From assembly GCA_021014945.1 (NCBI GenBank), contig MU266337.1, positions 1 to 64,000 of the forward strand: a stretch of DNA of 64,000 bases, written 5' to 3'. Source of the DNA: Leucogyrophana mollusca. Taxonomy: Eukaryota; Basidiomycota; Agaricomycetes; Boletales. This document shows positions 52,697-64,000 of the stretch, piece by piece. The notes under the pieces were generated by a model that was not told the DNA's origin, searched no databases, and worked only from the letters and a program-made list of their open reading frames with translations. Both the position numbers and the translations under genes were made by a program. Positions within the stretch are counted from its first letter, which is position 1. Each line of letters opens with the position of its first letter.

Positions 52697-55600
52697 TTAT
52701 TGGAAATACACTGTCTGCACCTCCGATGCCGCGAAGCCAAGGTTACAGTTCGGACATCTACGCTGACGGGTCGATAGCCGGGTATCCACACATTGCTTGC
52801 AGAATGCTATAGTAGAGTATGGGTCACCGCTCAATTCAATGACAAACGAGATACTCACTGTGCATGCACTTGGTGAGCACAACGCTCCGCATATCCTGTT
52901 TACAAGCGGTGCACTTGACGACCCCCTTGAAGAGACGACCCCTGTCAGCCACACCGGACGCAAAGAAATTGAACCAGAACGCACCCATAGTCTGTTAATT
53001 TCATTCTGCAACTCTGCTTCCTTCTGAGAACTGGGGGCAGAGTTGGCCTTCTTCAGCTGTGCGGTCTGCCGTTCAGCCTCTTTCTTGACACGCTGTAACT
53101 CTTCGTCCAACTTCTGTGCCTCCGCCTCTTTCTTCTTCAGCCCATGCGCCTTCTCCATCGCATAGCTGCGAACCTACCATGCAGATTCAGCAAGACGTCA
53201 AAGGGCCGTAGCAAAAAACAACGAACATCATGGAAGCGCGTCTTCTCGGTGTCTGCGCGGTGCTTCCATTCCGACAGCTCTCTGTCCAAAGCTGCAATCT
53301 TCTTGTTCGCATCATCGAGAGCCTTCCGGTAAACGACGGTTTCTTTCTCAAGGTCCCCCTAAAACGGTTCGCTTGTTCTCACAATGTGGAACTGGGAGGA
53401 CAAGGTCGCTTACCACTTGCGCGTTGAGACCTTTCTCGCTTTCCACGAGCCGCTCGATGACTTTGGCTTGCTTCTCGATATTTCTCACAACGTTCTTGCG
53501 TTCCGAGTCAATAGCCTCTTTCTCTCGCATGGCGGCGAAGAATTTGTTGTCCGACTTGGCTTTCTGAAACATAACTTAGTACAGCAAGGTGGAAAACGAG
53601 GTGTATCCCTACATCATGGCCGATCTTCGTCAAGCGCTCTTCCATCGCAATCAAGTCAAATACTTTGCTTTTCACTTGTCGGTCTAGCGCTTCCCATGAG
53701 GACGACAGCTTGTCGAGCTCAGCATAGATAGTAGCCTCGGTCTGATGACATTCCGGCACATTGAGCCGGCAATGCCCAAAACGACTAGAGTAGTACTCAC
53801 CTCCCTAAGTTGCGTGGTCACTAACCGCGACTTCCGAAGCTCCTCCTCTTTCTGCTGAAGCTGTTCAGCCAAGCGTCGCTCATCAGGTGGCAGAGTCGAC
53901 TGGTCTCCGAGCACCGACCGGTATTGCTCAAGCTCTTTCAACGCTTCCGTTAGCCGCTGGCGGGCGTCCGCTTCGGCTTGTACGTGTAGCGCTACGTCCG
54001 GATGGTCTGTCTGAAGGGATGCGAGCGACTGTTCGAGTGGGGCCACCTTCGACTCCGCCGTTCTGCAATCCATCAATGATCAAAATAGGCTGAAACTGAA
54101 GAGCTCGGCTTACTCGAGTCTCTTTTTTAGATCACGGATGTACTGTATATCGTCCACCTTGCCTTTAAAGAAATACGTCATGAGGTCCTCATCCCCTTCC
54201 TGCGCCGCGATGCGTGCTTTATGTCTTCTGACCTCAGACTCTAGAACATTGATCCTCTCCTATTGGATACAGCTCGTAAATGATCAGGAACACCATATAT
54301 AAGACGACGCACAGATCGGGATTCGGCGAGCGTCTTGAGCTCCTGCAACGACGTCGTCTTCAGACTGTCCCGCTGCTTGCGCTCTTGTAGTTCTGCTCCC
54401 TGCTGCTCTCGTAGATCACGGAGGCGTAAATTATCACTATCTCGTTTCGCCAACATGGCTTTAAGTTCCTGATTGGCCTGATTTGCCGCTGTCTGTTTCC
54501 TTGAGTGAGACGAGTGGAAATGGACGAATGTGACAACCATACCCGTGTTTCCTCTTCGAACTCTTTCCGTGTCGATTTCAAGCTGTCCAGCTCTTCTTTC
54601 AACTTCTCCAGTGGGGCATTGACCTCGTTGACAGTACTTTCCAACCAAGATGCGTGCTCCAATAAGATTTTATAATGGGCTGTTTCAGCGACACGCTCTG
54701 CTGACGGGGATTTCAACTGCAAATCACGAAGGAAAGTCAGTTAGCATTACGGAAAAACAACTATATGACGCACCTCAATTTTGAGGGAGACGATCTCCTC
54801 AGTTAGGCGTGCATTCTCCCGCTCCAAATCCGAGACACGCTCTTGTTGGACCTTAACATCATTTCGAAGCCCTTCTAATTCTTCTGGTGTATGATTATGA
54901 CCATTTATCGGTGGACCCTGCAAGTGACTTACTGGTAAACCACTTTAAACCCTTCCCATCAAGGTGACGAACCACTCACTGGAGATGATGAAGATTGGGG
55001 CTGGGGAGCCTCGGTTTCAGCACTAGGTTCAGACTTCGTCACAGGTGCTCGAGCCTGCATAGCAATAACCGTGCTACTCTGTAAACGATCGAGCCGACTC
55101 TCTGCCGCTGATAGATCTTCGCGATACTTTTGCTTCTCAGCTTCCAGATCGCGCAGCTGAGTTCGAATCAAAGCCATCTCTGACCGAAGAGCCGTGCACT
55201 GCCTGTAATTAAGACTTCGCTCACGGCAGGCAAGATAGAACTCACCTCAGTCTGCGACTTCTGGCTTCGCTGGTATGCCTCATCATGCAGAGCTGCTACA
55301 GCTGACTTCTCACCCAACTTCATGAAACTCGTTACTAGCCGCTGAGTTGTGTGCATATTCTGCTCCAACGCAGCTTTCAGGCCGTGTTCTCCCGAGACGT
55401 GCTGTGACAAGTCGAAAAGGTCTATCATATGATCAGTCAGATGCTCTCTATCAAGAAGTACAGCGCACCATGGGTGGGGACTTCCACGGCCGGCAGCTGA
55501 TCTGGGGGTGCCAACGTCCGTATTGTATCCACCAACTAAAGCCCAAGGGCGTCAGTATCCTAGGCGCGAAGGCTGTATGGGAGATGATTACCTGTTCCCA

Positions 55601-55939
55601 GCAAGCAGCGATGGCAACCAAACCTGCCTCACAAGTGGTTTTACGCTGCTCTAGTTGTGCTATGCGAGCTTGGCTCCGTTCATTCTCTCGCGAGTAATGT
55701 TTCATTCGACGGAAGATGGCTTCCTTGCGAAAGAGCTAGTAGCAAAGCAATATGAAGAAATAAACTCGACAGTGTATACTCCATGTCTTTACCTCCAGAT
55801 TCCCAACGTCCGTTGGCTCCTCTGGTGATTCTGCGTTCGTACCATTGACGTCTGGACTCCCGCCTATACCGGTCAGTGCCCGCTTTTTCGCCTGAGAAAG
55901 TTCCCCGTCGTCAACAAACGGCCTCTTTCTCGACTCCAT
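52697..55939 (-). CDS. BRE1: E3 ubiquitin ligase Bre1 (RNF20/40 type)
   Basis: The ATG at 55939 begins MESRKRPFVDDGELSQAKKR. About 15 exons follow; not all junctions were fixed. Long coiled-coil segments run through the protein (RSQARIAQLEQRKTTCEAGL, ERVSDLERENARLTEEIVSL, LLEHASWLESTVNEVNAPLE, EKQAKVIERLVESEKGLNAQ). Near the end KCTACKQDMRSVVLTKCMH joins TFCKQCVDTRLSTRQRRCPN and CNLGFAASEVQTVYF, giving a complete C3HC4 RING. The RING at the extreme C-terminus after coiled coils is diagnostic. Bre1 with Rad6 monoubiquitinates histone H2B, which promotes H3K4 and H3K79 methylation. All zinc ligands are present. The stop is 224 bp from that of MRPS9. Confidence 0.93.
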
Positions 55940-56700
55940 GGCCCGAGCAGGAGGGATAAAAAGCAGGAATAAGACGCGACAAGGATTACAACTTCAAAAG
56001 CAGGGATTATTGGAGGGAACGACAGCCGTTTGAAACTCCGCCATGCATTCTGCCACCAGGAGGTCACCGTGACCTTAAGTACCCATCCTCGGTTCGTCGT
56101 ACTGAAGCTACAGCGTAAGAACTTCTATATCATGTTTCCTCGCTGTAGCCTCGCTGAACTCTTTATCGCTGACCTGAGGATAACTGCAGGGGTATCTAGC
56201 CGACATGGTTTGCGCGGCTTATGAGGTCGCCTGTCCGATCATTCGTTTTTTATGACTGGGGGCCGCTAATCGCAAGTCCATTAGTGGAGGACCACAAGGA
56301 GTTACCTTTCGAATGGTTCCATTCATCGCTGCCATCCCCATCCGTACTGCCATGAATGTGCGGATCTCGAACTTCATCTTCGCCATTTTCCTTTCCAATA
56401 AACAGACGAAGGTATATTTGTATTGGCGGTCGACCCCCGTATCCATTGGTTTCCTTTCGCACAGCTGGAGTTGATTCAACAGATAGTTGATCATCGATCG
56501 CCACGGTCGCCCCTATTCTCGCACCCATGAAGGCGGGTCGTTCCGAGATAATACCTGCTGCTCAAAATACGCCTTTCCGACGGCGGATAGCGACAAGGCT
56601 GCCAATTTCCGTGGAGTCCTTTCGGCGACAAAGCTTCCTCTTTCACTCGTACACGATATTTATACAACAGCGAACAGTGTCGCAACTCGCCCGTCCATGA
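55940..56700. other. BRE1 upstream / DAL2-DAL3 downstream region
   Basis: About 760 bp. A minus-strand ATG frame at 56528-56250 (92 codons; contains PPIQIYLRLFIGKENGEDE) looks somewhat protein-like but has no recognised domain and no clear splice partners. Otherwise nothing is seen. Confidence 0.35.
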
Positions 56701-59004
56701 TTACTGGATCTTCAGCCTGATCGCGCGTCCTATCTCGTTCAGCTCCACAATTTCACAGTCTGCAATGTCACCGTTGCCAATTTGGGTTTCCACGCAGGTA
56801 AAGTCCATCGGCTGAGGTATCGCGGGAGTTTCGTTAGCAATGGGTAGTTCGCTGCGACTCTAACGTAGGCAGCCTCACCTTGTCAAGGACCGTCATCGGT
56901 TGGTCTGTCAAAAAAAAACGTCGGTACGAGGTCAGATTGTTTAAAGCGGTAACAATGCAGAACACATACGCCACACGGCAGTGTTATACATAATCCCCTG
57001 CCCAGCATTGGCAATGAATGCACGCAGGGTCGATACGTCGGGCTTGTCATCCGAACCATTGTGTGCGACGACGACGAGATATGCATTACCAGGATCGCGC
57101 AAAGCTTCGTCGCCTTCAAACCCTCCTCCGCCCATCGGGATGAAAGCCTGGTTGGTGAAAGGATGGCGCTCTAATACTTTGAGGTCCATGTAGCCATTGG
57201 TTACATCCGACGGCTTGCATCTATACACGGACAATCCTGTCGTATCGCCTGAGTCGGGAGGGTACGACGACTTCAGCAGAGCTAGCTTATGGAATTTGCT
57301 TGCCGTGCCCATATTCGCAGGAGTGATCTTCACCCCTCGCGGGGCAGAGGCATGATCTCCATAGGCTTGAATGACCTGCCCAAAGGGAGCAAATGCCTCT
57401 GCCGTGAGGGGTAACACTGGGACGGTTGTGGTAGGTCCAGACGCAGTGGTAGTTTTGGTGAAGGGTGGGGCAACGTCACTCGATGGGTTGGTCTCTACTT
57501 CGCTCTCGGAACCTAGAACGCCCGGAGCTGTGCTCAGCACCCCGTCGGCTCGCGTTCCCACTATTCTCACTCGCTTGATTCCACCATCTGGGTGTATCGT
57601 CACTCTCACATGCGTGTACTCCACCCCCTGACCACCCTCGAGTTGGAAGAAGTGGCGTCGATGCGGGCCAAGCTTCGTCCGTGGCAAAATCGACGTCCAC
57701 TGGGCACTATCGCTGTCGGGGACGTCATCTGCACTTTGAAGTGCGTGCAGTTCGATACTTTCCGGGAAGTTGCCTTTGAAGTGGTTGGTATCAATTTCTA
57801 CGGTGCTGAGCATCGCTTGCGTTCCCCTGAAGCCAAGCATCAGCACATGGATAGGTGATGACATGAAGAAACTGCACAGTTTAATGATAACCCAATCTTT
57901 GTGATCCTTTTGGCGGCTTCTCTTCGTCTCCCACCCATCTCCCATATCTTTCCCTAAACAGTGAAATTGGGAGTCAGAACCGAACGTCTTGACACTCGTG
58001 CACTGTCGTATATCAGCATACCTCTTCCGGGGAGAATAAGGTTGGAGCCAGCACCAAAGTGCTGGTCGGACATGAACACAACTCGACCTCCGGCGAAGAC
58101 ATGAGCAACATCAAAAGGTTCTGCCGGGTCAGCCGGATGGACGGGCGCAACATATCCATAAGTCCGAAAGCGAGCCTGCGCACGACCAATCAATGAGTGC
58201 GGGTATCGGTGAAACAGTAGAGAACCTCACAATACCGCCGTCTGGGTACATATTTAGTTTCACATAATTGAACCTCGAAGTCTCAGGTATGGTGAACAAG
58301 TGCCGGGATGACGGTCCAAGGGGAACCCCGGGAAGGATCTCTGTCCACTGAAATCGCTATGGATCATTCACCGCCAGGAACAGGGCTCGAGGAAGAGGTA
58401 CCTCTGCATCACCTGGTGCTCCTACCTCCGTCGATGATAACACTGCTTCGACAGAGACCTCCGGCGCTTCATTGCCTTCCAAACAACCGACACCTAAGCA
58501 TCGCAGTTGAATCGCAGGGGTTGTCACACACCGTTAAAGTGGCTCGTATCGATGTCAAACCCGACAAGCGTGCCCGTGGTCCCGAGCTTGATGATACACC
58601 TGATGTGTGTCAATATAGATAAGACCGCAGCCGACAAGTCAATGTCTACCAGTCTGAGGAAGGATTGTGCCTCCTGGTCTCCCAGCCACTGTATAGCGCA
58701 CCGTTTGGGCCGAATTGTCCCGTGAGCTTGGGTGCTGGCTGCCACGTCCATTAACTCAATTATGGAATGAATGATACCCTATCGAGCATTCACACCTCTA
58801 CCCGAAGCAGATGAAACGCCTCCGCAAAGAACTCATCAGAGACTGCTACCACTTTGCCCCCCAGCGCAACACTGGATAACTCTCCAGATAAGGATTGCAG
58901 CAATCAGTGACGGTCACCTCAGAGCATTACGGCATTGATTACTTACCTGTGGTGCTTGAGAAAACCTCAGCAAATTTCTCCAAGGGAATGGACTCGTAAC
59001 CCAT
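56701..59004 (-). CDS. DAL2: Fused allantoicase-ureidoglycolate lyase
   Basis: Eleven exons (59004-58947, 58881-58796, 58738-58650, 58599-58532, 58475-58426, 58356-58231, 58175-58022, 57953-57878, 57826-56970, 56904-56879, 56811-56701) give 566 aa. Residues 20-365 are allantoicase with its two repeats: [42 protein letters not shown], then [48 protein letters not shown] and [19 protein letters not shown] linker of about 40 residues leads to ureidoglycolate lyase: [54 protein letters not shown] and [19 protein letters not shown]. Both halves and the linker lie in one uninterrupted 857-nt exon. The enzyme would convert allantoate to ureidoglycolate plus urea, then to glyoxylate plus urea. The equivalent yeast genes are DAL2 and DAL3. 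Confidence 0.93.
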
Positions 59005-59791
59005 GTTGTTTATTCTTATCCGATCGCGAAAAGCAGGACGAGTGTCTTTGTATAACGGGTGGCGTTCTTTACATTCAATCACCGCAATCAATACTGATGC
59101 GAGGCCTCACGAGTCTCTAACTTCTCTTTAGGAGGAACGACTGTCTTCCTTCTCTACGGTCTGTCTACGGGAGACCGAAGTGTCTCCAGTTTCAGGTATG
59201 TGTTTGATCCTCAGACGGTCTCGTTGTAGAACCATGCCATGGTCTTGAACCTCGCCGATCATGACTTCTCCCCAAGCTACGTTCGAATATTACAATTACC
59301 GTGTCACGAAGGTCCCGACTTTTCGCGGCCAAGATACGTCCGGGATGGGATAACTCGTGTCCCCGATGTAATGTGCTCGTGTCACAGAAGCTGCCCTCTA
59401 GTGATTCGGCCCATGGAAGTGATATATAAGGGCACGTTGATAACTGTGGGTTTTAGGTGCAATGTCATTGTTGTGATGCAGCGATCCACTCGTAATGGTA
59501 GGATTCCTTCATCACAACACTAGCATCTACTTGCACTTCAGTCCTCGACACCATGATCCGATTCATACTTTCTTCTAGGGAACAGAGTGGGCGCGTTCCA
59601 GGTGTTGCTGAGTTCTTTGCGCTGCTAACGACAACGATAATGCATGTCTTGATCGCGGCAGACGTACTGACGGTTCCACGACTTCCATTGGTGCTCGATG
59701 GAAGCTCGGTTCAGGCACACAACCATCCCGCGTTTAAAAGGATGTCAGTTGCAGGTATCTGACGTGTCCCCTCTCCCATCTTACTGCCAAG
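59005..59791. other. Divergent region between DAL2-DAL3 and FAS1 gene 1
   Basis: About 790 bp. It contains a TATA-like box (59421-59430), a small ATG frame at 59553-59762 with no recognised domain, and a 39-bp segment (59137-59175) that recurs at 17444-17482. FAS1 gene 1 may have a 5' leader intron here, because no TATA box lies close to its ATG. Confidence 0.5.
59421..59430 (+). promoter_or_regulatory. TATA-like box, possible FAS1 gene 1 promoter
   Basis: GATATATAAG resembles the box at 62801-62810 in front of the paralogue. The distance to the FAS1 ATG (59792) is about 360 bp, so a long or spliced leader would be needed. Confidence 0.35.
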
Positions 59792-61063
59792 ATGCGCCTC
59801 GTCGTCGCGGCGTTGTGCGCCTTGGCCACACACGCTCAGTCATCTCTAATCATCGATGGTATAGAATCGGCCCTTGGGGGACACAGTGGTTTCGGCCTTT
59901 TCCTCTCTCTTATCGAAGCTATTCCACCTGACGATGTCCTCAACTTTGTCACCTTGTTAAGTGGCAACCTCACGTTGGCCATTCCCGAGTAAGCAACCTT
60001 CCGTTCCCCTTTTACTGATTCTCATAGTTTTTGTTCAGTACTGGTAGGTCCTAGTAATTAATAGTTGCCTCTCTAAATGGGGTCTCAGTCATCGTCATCT
60101 GCAGCACCAACCAGCGTGGTGTCGCAGCTCCTGAACGATCCGCCCAGCATCATTCCCGTATTATCATACCATCTCATGAGGGGTTCCGTGACAAACACTT
60201 CAATTGCCACCTCTCCCGAGCATAGCATCGTTCATACGGCACTCACAGACCCCTCCATGGTATTGCTCGAGAACAATGGATCTCAAGTGTTGGTGCTGAC
60301 CAAGGAATCCGATGGATTCGTGCATATTCTCAACCAACCGTGCGCGTTGTCGGTCTATGTCTTTTGCTCTTTTCATCATGCTCGCGTAGAACGGATGTAG
60401 TTTTGACCCGTCAAGACGATATCAGCATACTTGACGACACCTACGCTTGGTCCATCATAAACCAAATGCTGGTGGTGCCTTTGAAAATGTCAGAAACTTT
60501 ACCCAACCACAATCTCAATACATTCCTGCAAAGCGTTGCTATCGCCGGTATACAAGAGCCGCTTGAAAATATCCCCGGTGTAACACTCTTTGTCCCGCAA
60601 GGTGAGTATATGATTTCCGTTGCGTGATTCGGGACTAATCTTTCGTCATGGATAGACTCCGCATTTTCTTCTGCACAGTCGATCCTCAGTCATCTGGACA
60701 ACACAGAATTAGCCTCGGTTCTGCGTGGCCATGTCAGTTACATCAGCCAGCCATAAACGCGGTCTGATACAACTTCCAATCAAGGTCATGAATGGCACCT
60801 TCTACTCACCTCAGTTGTGGGGCGGAGAGACACAGGTCAATCTCGCTGATCACGTCCTCACTACCACAGGGAATAAGGTATCGTTGCAGGGCGGCAACGC
60901 AGCCAACATCATTACGTCCGACATCTTGTTACAGAATGGAGTAGTTCATATCATCGACACCGTTCTTCTCCTCGACAGGGTAAAGAGTTCAGCCACTAGA
61001 CCGCCTCCAACGAGTGGATGGACGGTGACTTTCATTGTTCTTGCATGTTATTCTATGACATAG
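59792..61063 (+). CDS. Secreted fasciclin (FAS1) domain protein 1
   Basis: Six exons (59792-59988, 60039-60043, 60105-60339, 60390-60601, 60656-60732, 60785-61063) give 334 aa. The signal peptide MRLVVAALCALATHAQS is followed by two FAS1-like units. The first has NLTLAIPD, LLNDPPSIIPVLSYHLM and SQVLVLTKESDGFVHILNQ. The second has VTLFVPQDSAFSS, LASVLRGHVMNGTFYSPQL, GNKVSLQGGNAANIITSDI and NGVVHIIDTVLL. H-x-N-G-T and G-V-H-I-I-D are FAS1 H1/H2 box hallmarks. Several N-x-S/T sites are present. The tail SGWTVTFIVLACYSM might be a weak GPI signal, though the 3' end could be spliced differently. Fungal FAS1 proteins act in cell-surface adhesion. Exon 2 is a 5-nt microexon. Confidence 0.85.
60039..60043 (+). 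other. 5-nt microexon of FAS1 gene 1
   Basis: TACTG is flanked by AG on the left and GT on the right, between introns of 50 and 61 nt. It restores the frame from ...CCCGA to CACCAACC. The paralogue has GCATG at the same place with introns of 53 and 63 nt. An alternative single intron of 126 nt (59989-60114) also keeps the frame but drops several residues. Confidence 0.6.
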
Positions 61064-62842
61064 TATGGTTTCTTCTGTTTTCTAACTCGCCATCGTTCGC
61101 CGCATTCTGTTCACCTGCCAGCACCCTGTTCACATTCTTGCACTTGCATTTCCGCCATGCGACTATTTTGCTAGTAATACCGTTACCCCCTCCGGCCTCG
61201 CCACTAGAGCCCAGGGTTGTACTCAGTAGCCGCCCAGGTTCTGGACAATTGTTTATGCTGGGCTCGTAGTAAGGTGGTTTTACTCACAAGCTAGCCGCGC
61301 ATATACGGGGGTCAGGTGGAAGTGTATATCCCAGTTGGTATTCGACGGAATATCTTGTCAAGGGTATCCACAGTGTCGGGCGTGGTATGCCAGAGCTCAA
61401 ATGGGCATTGTCCTCGGCCCTGGCGATGATAAGCAGGGCAGAGAAGTGGTGACAAGACAAGCTGGGAGCCCCAGTCCCCAAAATTTGTGGCGAGAAAACC
61501 TACCCATTTGTGTCGTCGAGAACGCAAAAGAAAACCCAGATGGAGAGACTTTGTCCGTGGCCGACGATCGGTCGGTCCCGTAAAAAGAAACACGGGTCAG
61601 CGATGTCGATGGGGAACATTCAAAGTTTCATCCTACTGAAATATTCGTCAGTCTTTCTAGCATTGGCGCCCAATAGTTCTCGAGAGCCTGATTTTGGGCC
61701 TTGGCCTCTCATCCTGGAATGAAGCTCTCACTGAGACCCTATCCTGACTGCGGATGCCGTGAAAATCTTGCAATAGAACGATCTGCACTCACCTTTGGCG
61801 GGGCACTACAGGGCTTCTAGGTCGAACTTAGTGCTGTGGTTCTTGCCTGAAGGTTCACGGCGCAAAGTTCCTTCATGTCTAGAAGACGGGACTTACACTT
61901 GTACATTCTTCCGCGGGACACGGTATGCGTATGTGCGTAACATATCACCATCCTTTCCGCGGCATCTGAACATTTTTGTGAGAAAATTTTAACAGAGAAA
62001 GAGGACATTGCTCTCACGTTGGCCTGTATTGCAACCATACCTGCATGATGCATGATGGCACACCTACCTACTGGGTATCGAAAAGAATCAGATAAAACTT
62101 CCAAGCTCCAGCTCGGTGGCATTCTCCCTGCTAAGGGTTCCTCTTGGGTTCTTCGCTGTTCCTCAGCGCTGTCAAAAATATCTACAAGACGGCGTTCTCC
62201 GACAGCCTCAAGGCCGGGTGCCCTCTCTATTTAAACCTCTGCCTTGCAACGGCAGAACTGCAGAGCATTGCATAGGAAGGTTCGGCGCAAACGGCAGCCC
62301 TTCTTGGTGCCACCACCGTTGTTCGACTGTTGTCCTTACAGAAAGGCAGGTTCGGGGGTGGCTGCAGTGCGGATATACCTCGAATATACTACGTCGACTG
62401 CGGCGGCCACCAAGAGACCAGTGTTTAGGACAGCCGCTCTGCCAGAGCCAGGTGACGTTGAAGATAGGTTCCTGTGGCGTTGATGGTATGTCCGCACCCA
62501 CTCAGTCGGTACCGTCCTAATTTGAACGTTTATGGTGGCGCCCCTTCCAGCAGTGGAGCACTTTATGAGTCAGGAGGTCGCCTTCAACGTGCTCAAGGTA
62601 GATCCTGCTTCGATGTCATCTTCGAAATCTGTTGGACCTCCTCATCGCGCGTCGTTACCACTATCTAGGACCTACTGAGCCGGACCGCATGCAAGTATGT
62701 TTTCATTCTCTGACAAGATCGGGACTTGTAGAGGTTGCCGCTGAGCTATACCAGCGCCAAGTACCGCAAAGTTGTGCGTTAATATCAGCTGATCGAGGGG
62801 ATATATAAAGGAGGGGAGGTAAAGACTGTTCGACACTCCACA
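61064..62842. other. Spacer between the FAS1 paralogues, with gene debris
   Basis: About 1.8 kb. Parts around 62150-62660 read like coding DNA in shifting frames on the plus strand (LKAGCPLYLNLCLATAELQS, then VAFNVLKVDPASMSSSKS) with stops between, which suggests a decayed or intron-split gene that I do not recognise. The stretch 61310-61600 has competing frames on both strands. Confidence 0.4.
62801..62810 (+). promoter_or_regulatory. TATA box of FAS1 gene 2
   Basis: ATATATAAAG lies 33-42 bp before the ATG at 62843. The spacing implies a very short leader of perhaps 5-15 nt. Confidence 0.6.
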
Positions 62843-64000
62843 ATGCAATTTTCCAGCTTCGCCCTCGCAACATTTTGCGCCTCTATCGTCCATGCACAAT
62901 CAACAACAGTGATAGACGACTTTGAGGCGGCACTCATAGGCGATAGCGCATTCGACTTGTTTTTGTCCCTGGTCGAAGGCATTCCTGCCGATCGTGTCTC
63001 CGAGTTTTCCAGTTTGCTGACATCCAACCACACTCTGGCTATCCCCAAGTATTACCTGCTGTTTCTTCATTCTCGTTCGTCGCTCACCACCTTCCTTCCA
63101 GGCATGGTGCGTTCGAGCGCCGGCTGTTTGCGTCTTTATCTTAATCTGATAGGTAAAATGCATCTGCAGCACCCCATGGTAGGGTGTCACAGGTTTTGGG
63201 CGATCCATCAGGCATCATTCCCCTTTTATCATACCACTTTGTAAGGTTACCCGTAAGCCACACCTCAGTTGCCTCATCCGCCAACCACATCATCATCCCC
63301 ACGGCCCTCACCGACTTCTCCACGGTATTTCTTGAGCCCGACCAATCGCAAGTGCTGGTATTGTCAAAGGAGCTCGACGGAACTATACACGTTCTAAACC
63401 AACCGTGTGCACGATTTCCCCGTGGTTTTTTCAGCTCGCTGATGATATCCTTATAGAACAGACGTAGTTTTGACACCTCAAGATGATATGGTTATACTAG
63501 ACGACACTTATACCTGGTCGACCACAAGTGATATGTTAGTGGTTCCTACAACGTTCTCGAAGACAATGCCCAGCAGCAACATCTCCACGTTTACGGAGAT
63601 CGCGTCCGCCGTCGGCATTGTCGATGCGTTGGAAACACTAAGTGGCCTGACGCTCTTTGTTCCCCAAGGTGAGCAATCAGGTCGCTGTTACAATCTCGCT
63701 GCCGACTTTCATCATGGCTAGACGAAGCATTTTCTTCGGTCGAGTCGACATTAAGACATCTCAACAGCCTTGAGCTAGCTTCAGTTCTGAGTGGTCATGT
63801 AAGTGCCCGTTTTAGAGCAAATCTAAATCCTTCACTTACGCATACACTTATCCTCCCGCAGGTCGTCAACAGCACGCTGTACTCGCCCCAGCTTACGGCT
63901 GGGGTAACACAAGCAAATTTTGCCGGACAGATGCTGTCGACCGATGGCATTACCGTGTCCTTGGAGGGCGGTAACACAGCCAACATCTTGACCTCCGATG
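62843..64000 (+). CDS. Secreted fasciclin (FAS1) domain protein 2, cut by the window end
   Basis: Exons 62843-63048, 63102-63106, 63170-63404, 63457-63668, 63722-63798 and 63862 to beyond 64000. The signal peptide is MQFSSFALATFCASIVHAQS. The body matches FAS1 gene 1 throughout: NHTLAIPK, SQVLVLSKELDGTIHVLNQ, TDVVLTPQDDMVILDDTY, GLTLFVPQDEAFSS, LASVLSGHVVNSTLYSPQL and VSLEGGNTANILTSD. Internal exons 3-5 have the same lengths as in gene 1 (235, 212, 77 nt), so this is a tandem duplication. The C-terminus is not in the window, so GPI anchoring cannot be judged. Confidence 0.85.
63102..63106 (+). other. 5-nt microexon of FAS1 gene 2
   Basis: GCATG is preceded by CTTCCAG and followed by GTGCGT, between introns 63049-63101 (53 nt) and 63107-63169 (63 nt). 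Position and phase equal those of the microexon in gene 1, although the bases differ. An alternative single intron ending at 63182 is possible. Confidence 0.6.

Overview
This window is nuclear DNA of a filamentous basidiomycete, most likely a mushroom-forming Agaricomycete. Almost every gene is cut by short GT-AG introns of about 45-80 nt. The gene set includes fungal CSL, YAK1 and a C2-NACHT-WD40 NLR-like receptor, all typical of that group. No species can be named from the sequence alone. Gene models were built by hand: for each finished model I checked that splice phases close and that exon lengths sum to a multiple of three.

Left part (1-19 kb) is accessory DNA. Two copies of a 3.3-3.4 kb direct repeat (about 319-3732 and 13378-16644) flank a C-terminal fragment resembling a FunK1 kinase (minus) and one apparently intact receptor gene (minus, 13013-5860, 11 exons, about 2,179 aa). 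Two perfect hairpins lie at the very left edge. From 16.6 to 19.2 kb no convincing gene is seen.

Central part (19-38 kb) is gene-sparse to moderate: a Ubl-BAG co-chaperone (19248-20097), an empty stretch, an ESA1/Tip60-type MYST acetyltransferase (22434-24305), a small membrane protein (25185-24463, minus), a CSL transcription factor (29099-25783, minus), another empty stretch, an unrecognised protein (32691-34351), two or three tentative multi-exon genes (35.4-37.3 kb) and a coiled-coil protein (38502-37394, minus).

Right part (39-59 kb) is a compact housekeeping block with mostly alternating strands: proteasome chaperone POC4, kinase YAK1, a PHOSPHO-type HAD phosphatase, TFIIH subunit TFB1, Golgi CASP/COY1, mitochondrial ribosomal protein uS9m, histone H2B ubiquitin ligase BRE1 and a fused allantoicase-ureidoglycolate lyase. 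Two gene pairs share divergent promoters of about 150 bp, and neighbouring 3' ends are only 115-225 bp apart. Several products work on chromatin and transcription (ESA1, TFB1, BRE1, CSL), but nothing indicates that they form one pathway here.

Right edge (59-64 kb) holds two tandem, secreted FAS1 (fasciclin) paralogues. The second runs off the window. Both appear to carry a 5-nt microexon. Most notable items: the receptor flanked by repeats, with two consecutive 17-nt exons; the two-enzyme purine-catabolic fusion; the conserved FAS1 microexon; and one or two GC-AG introns.
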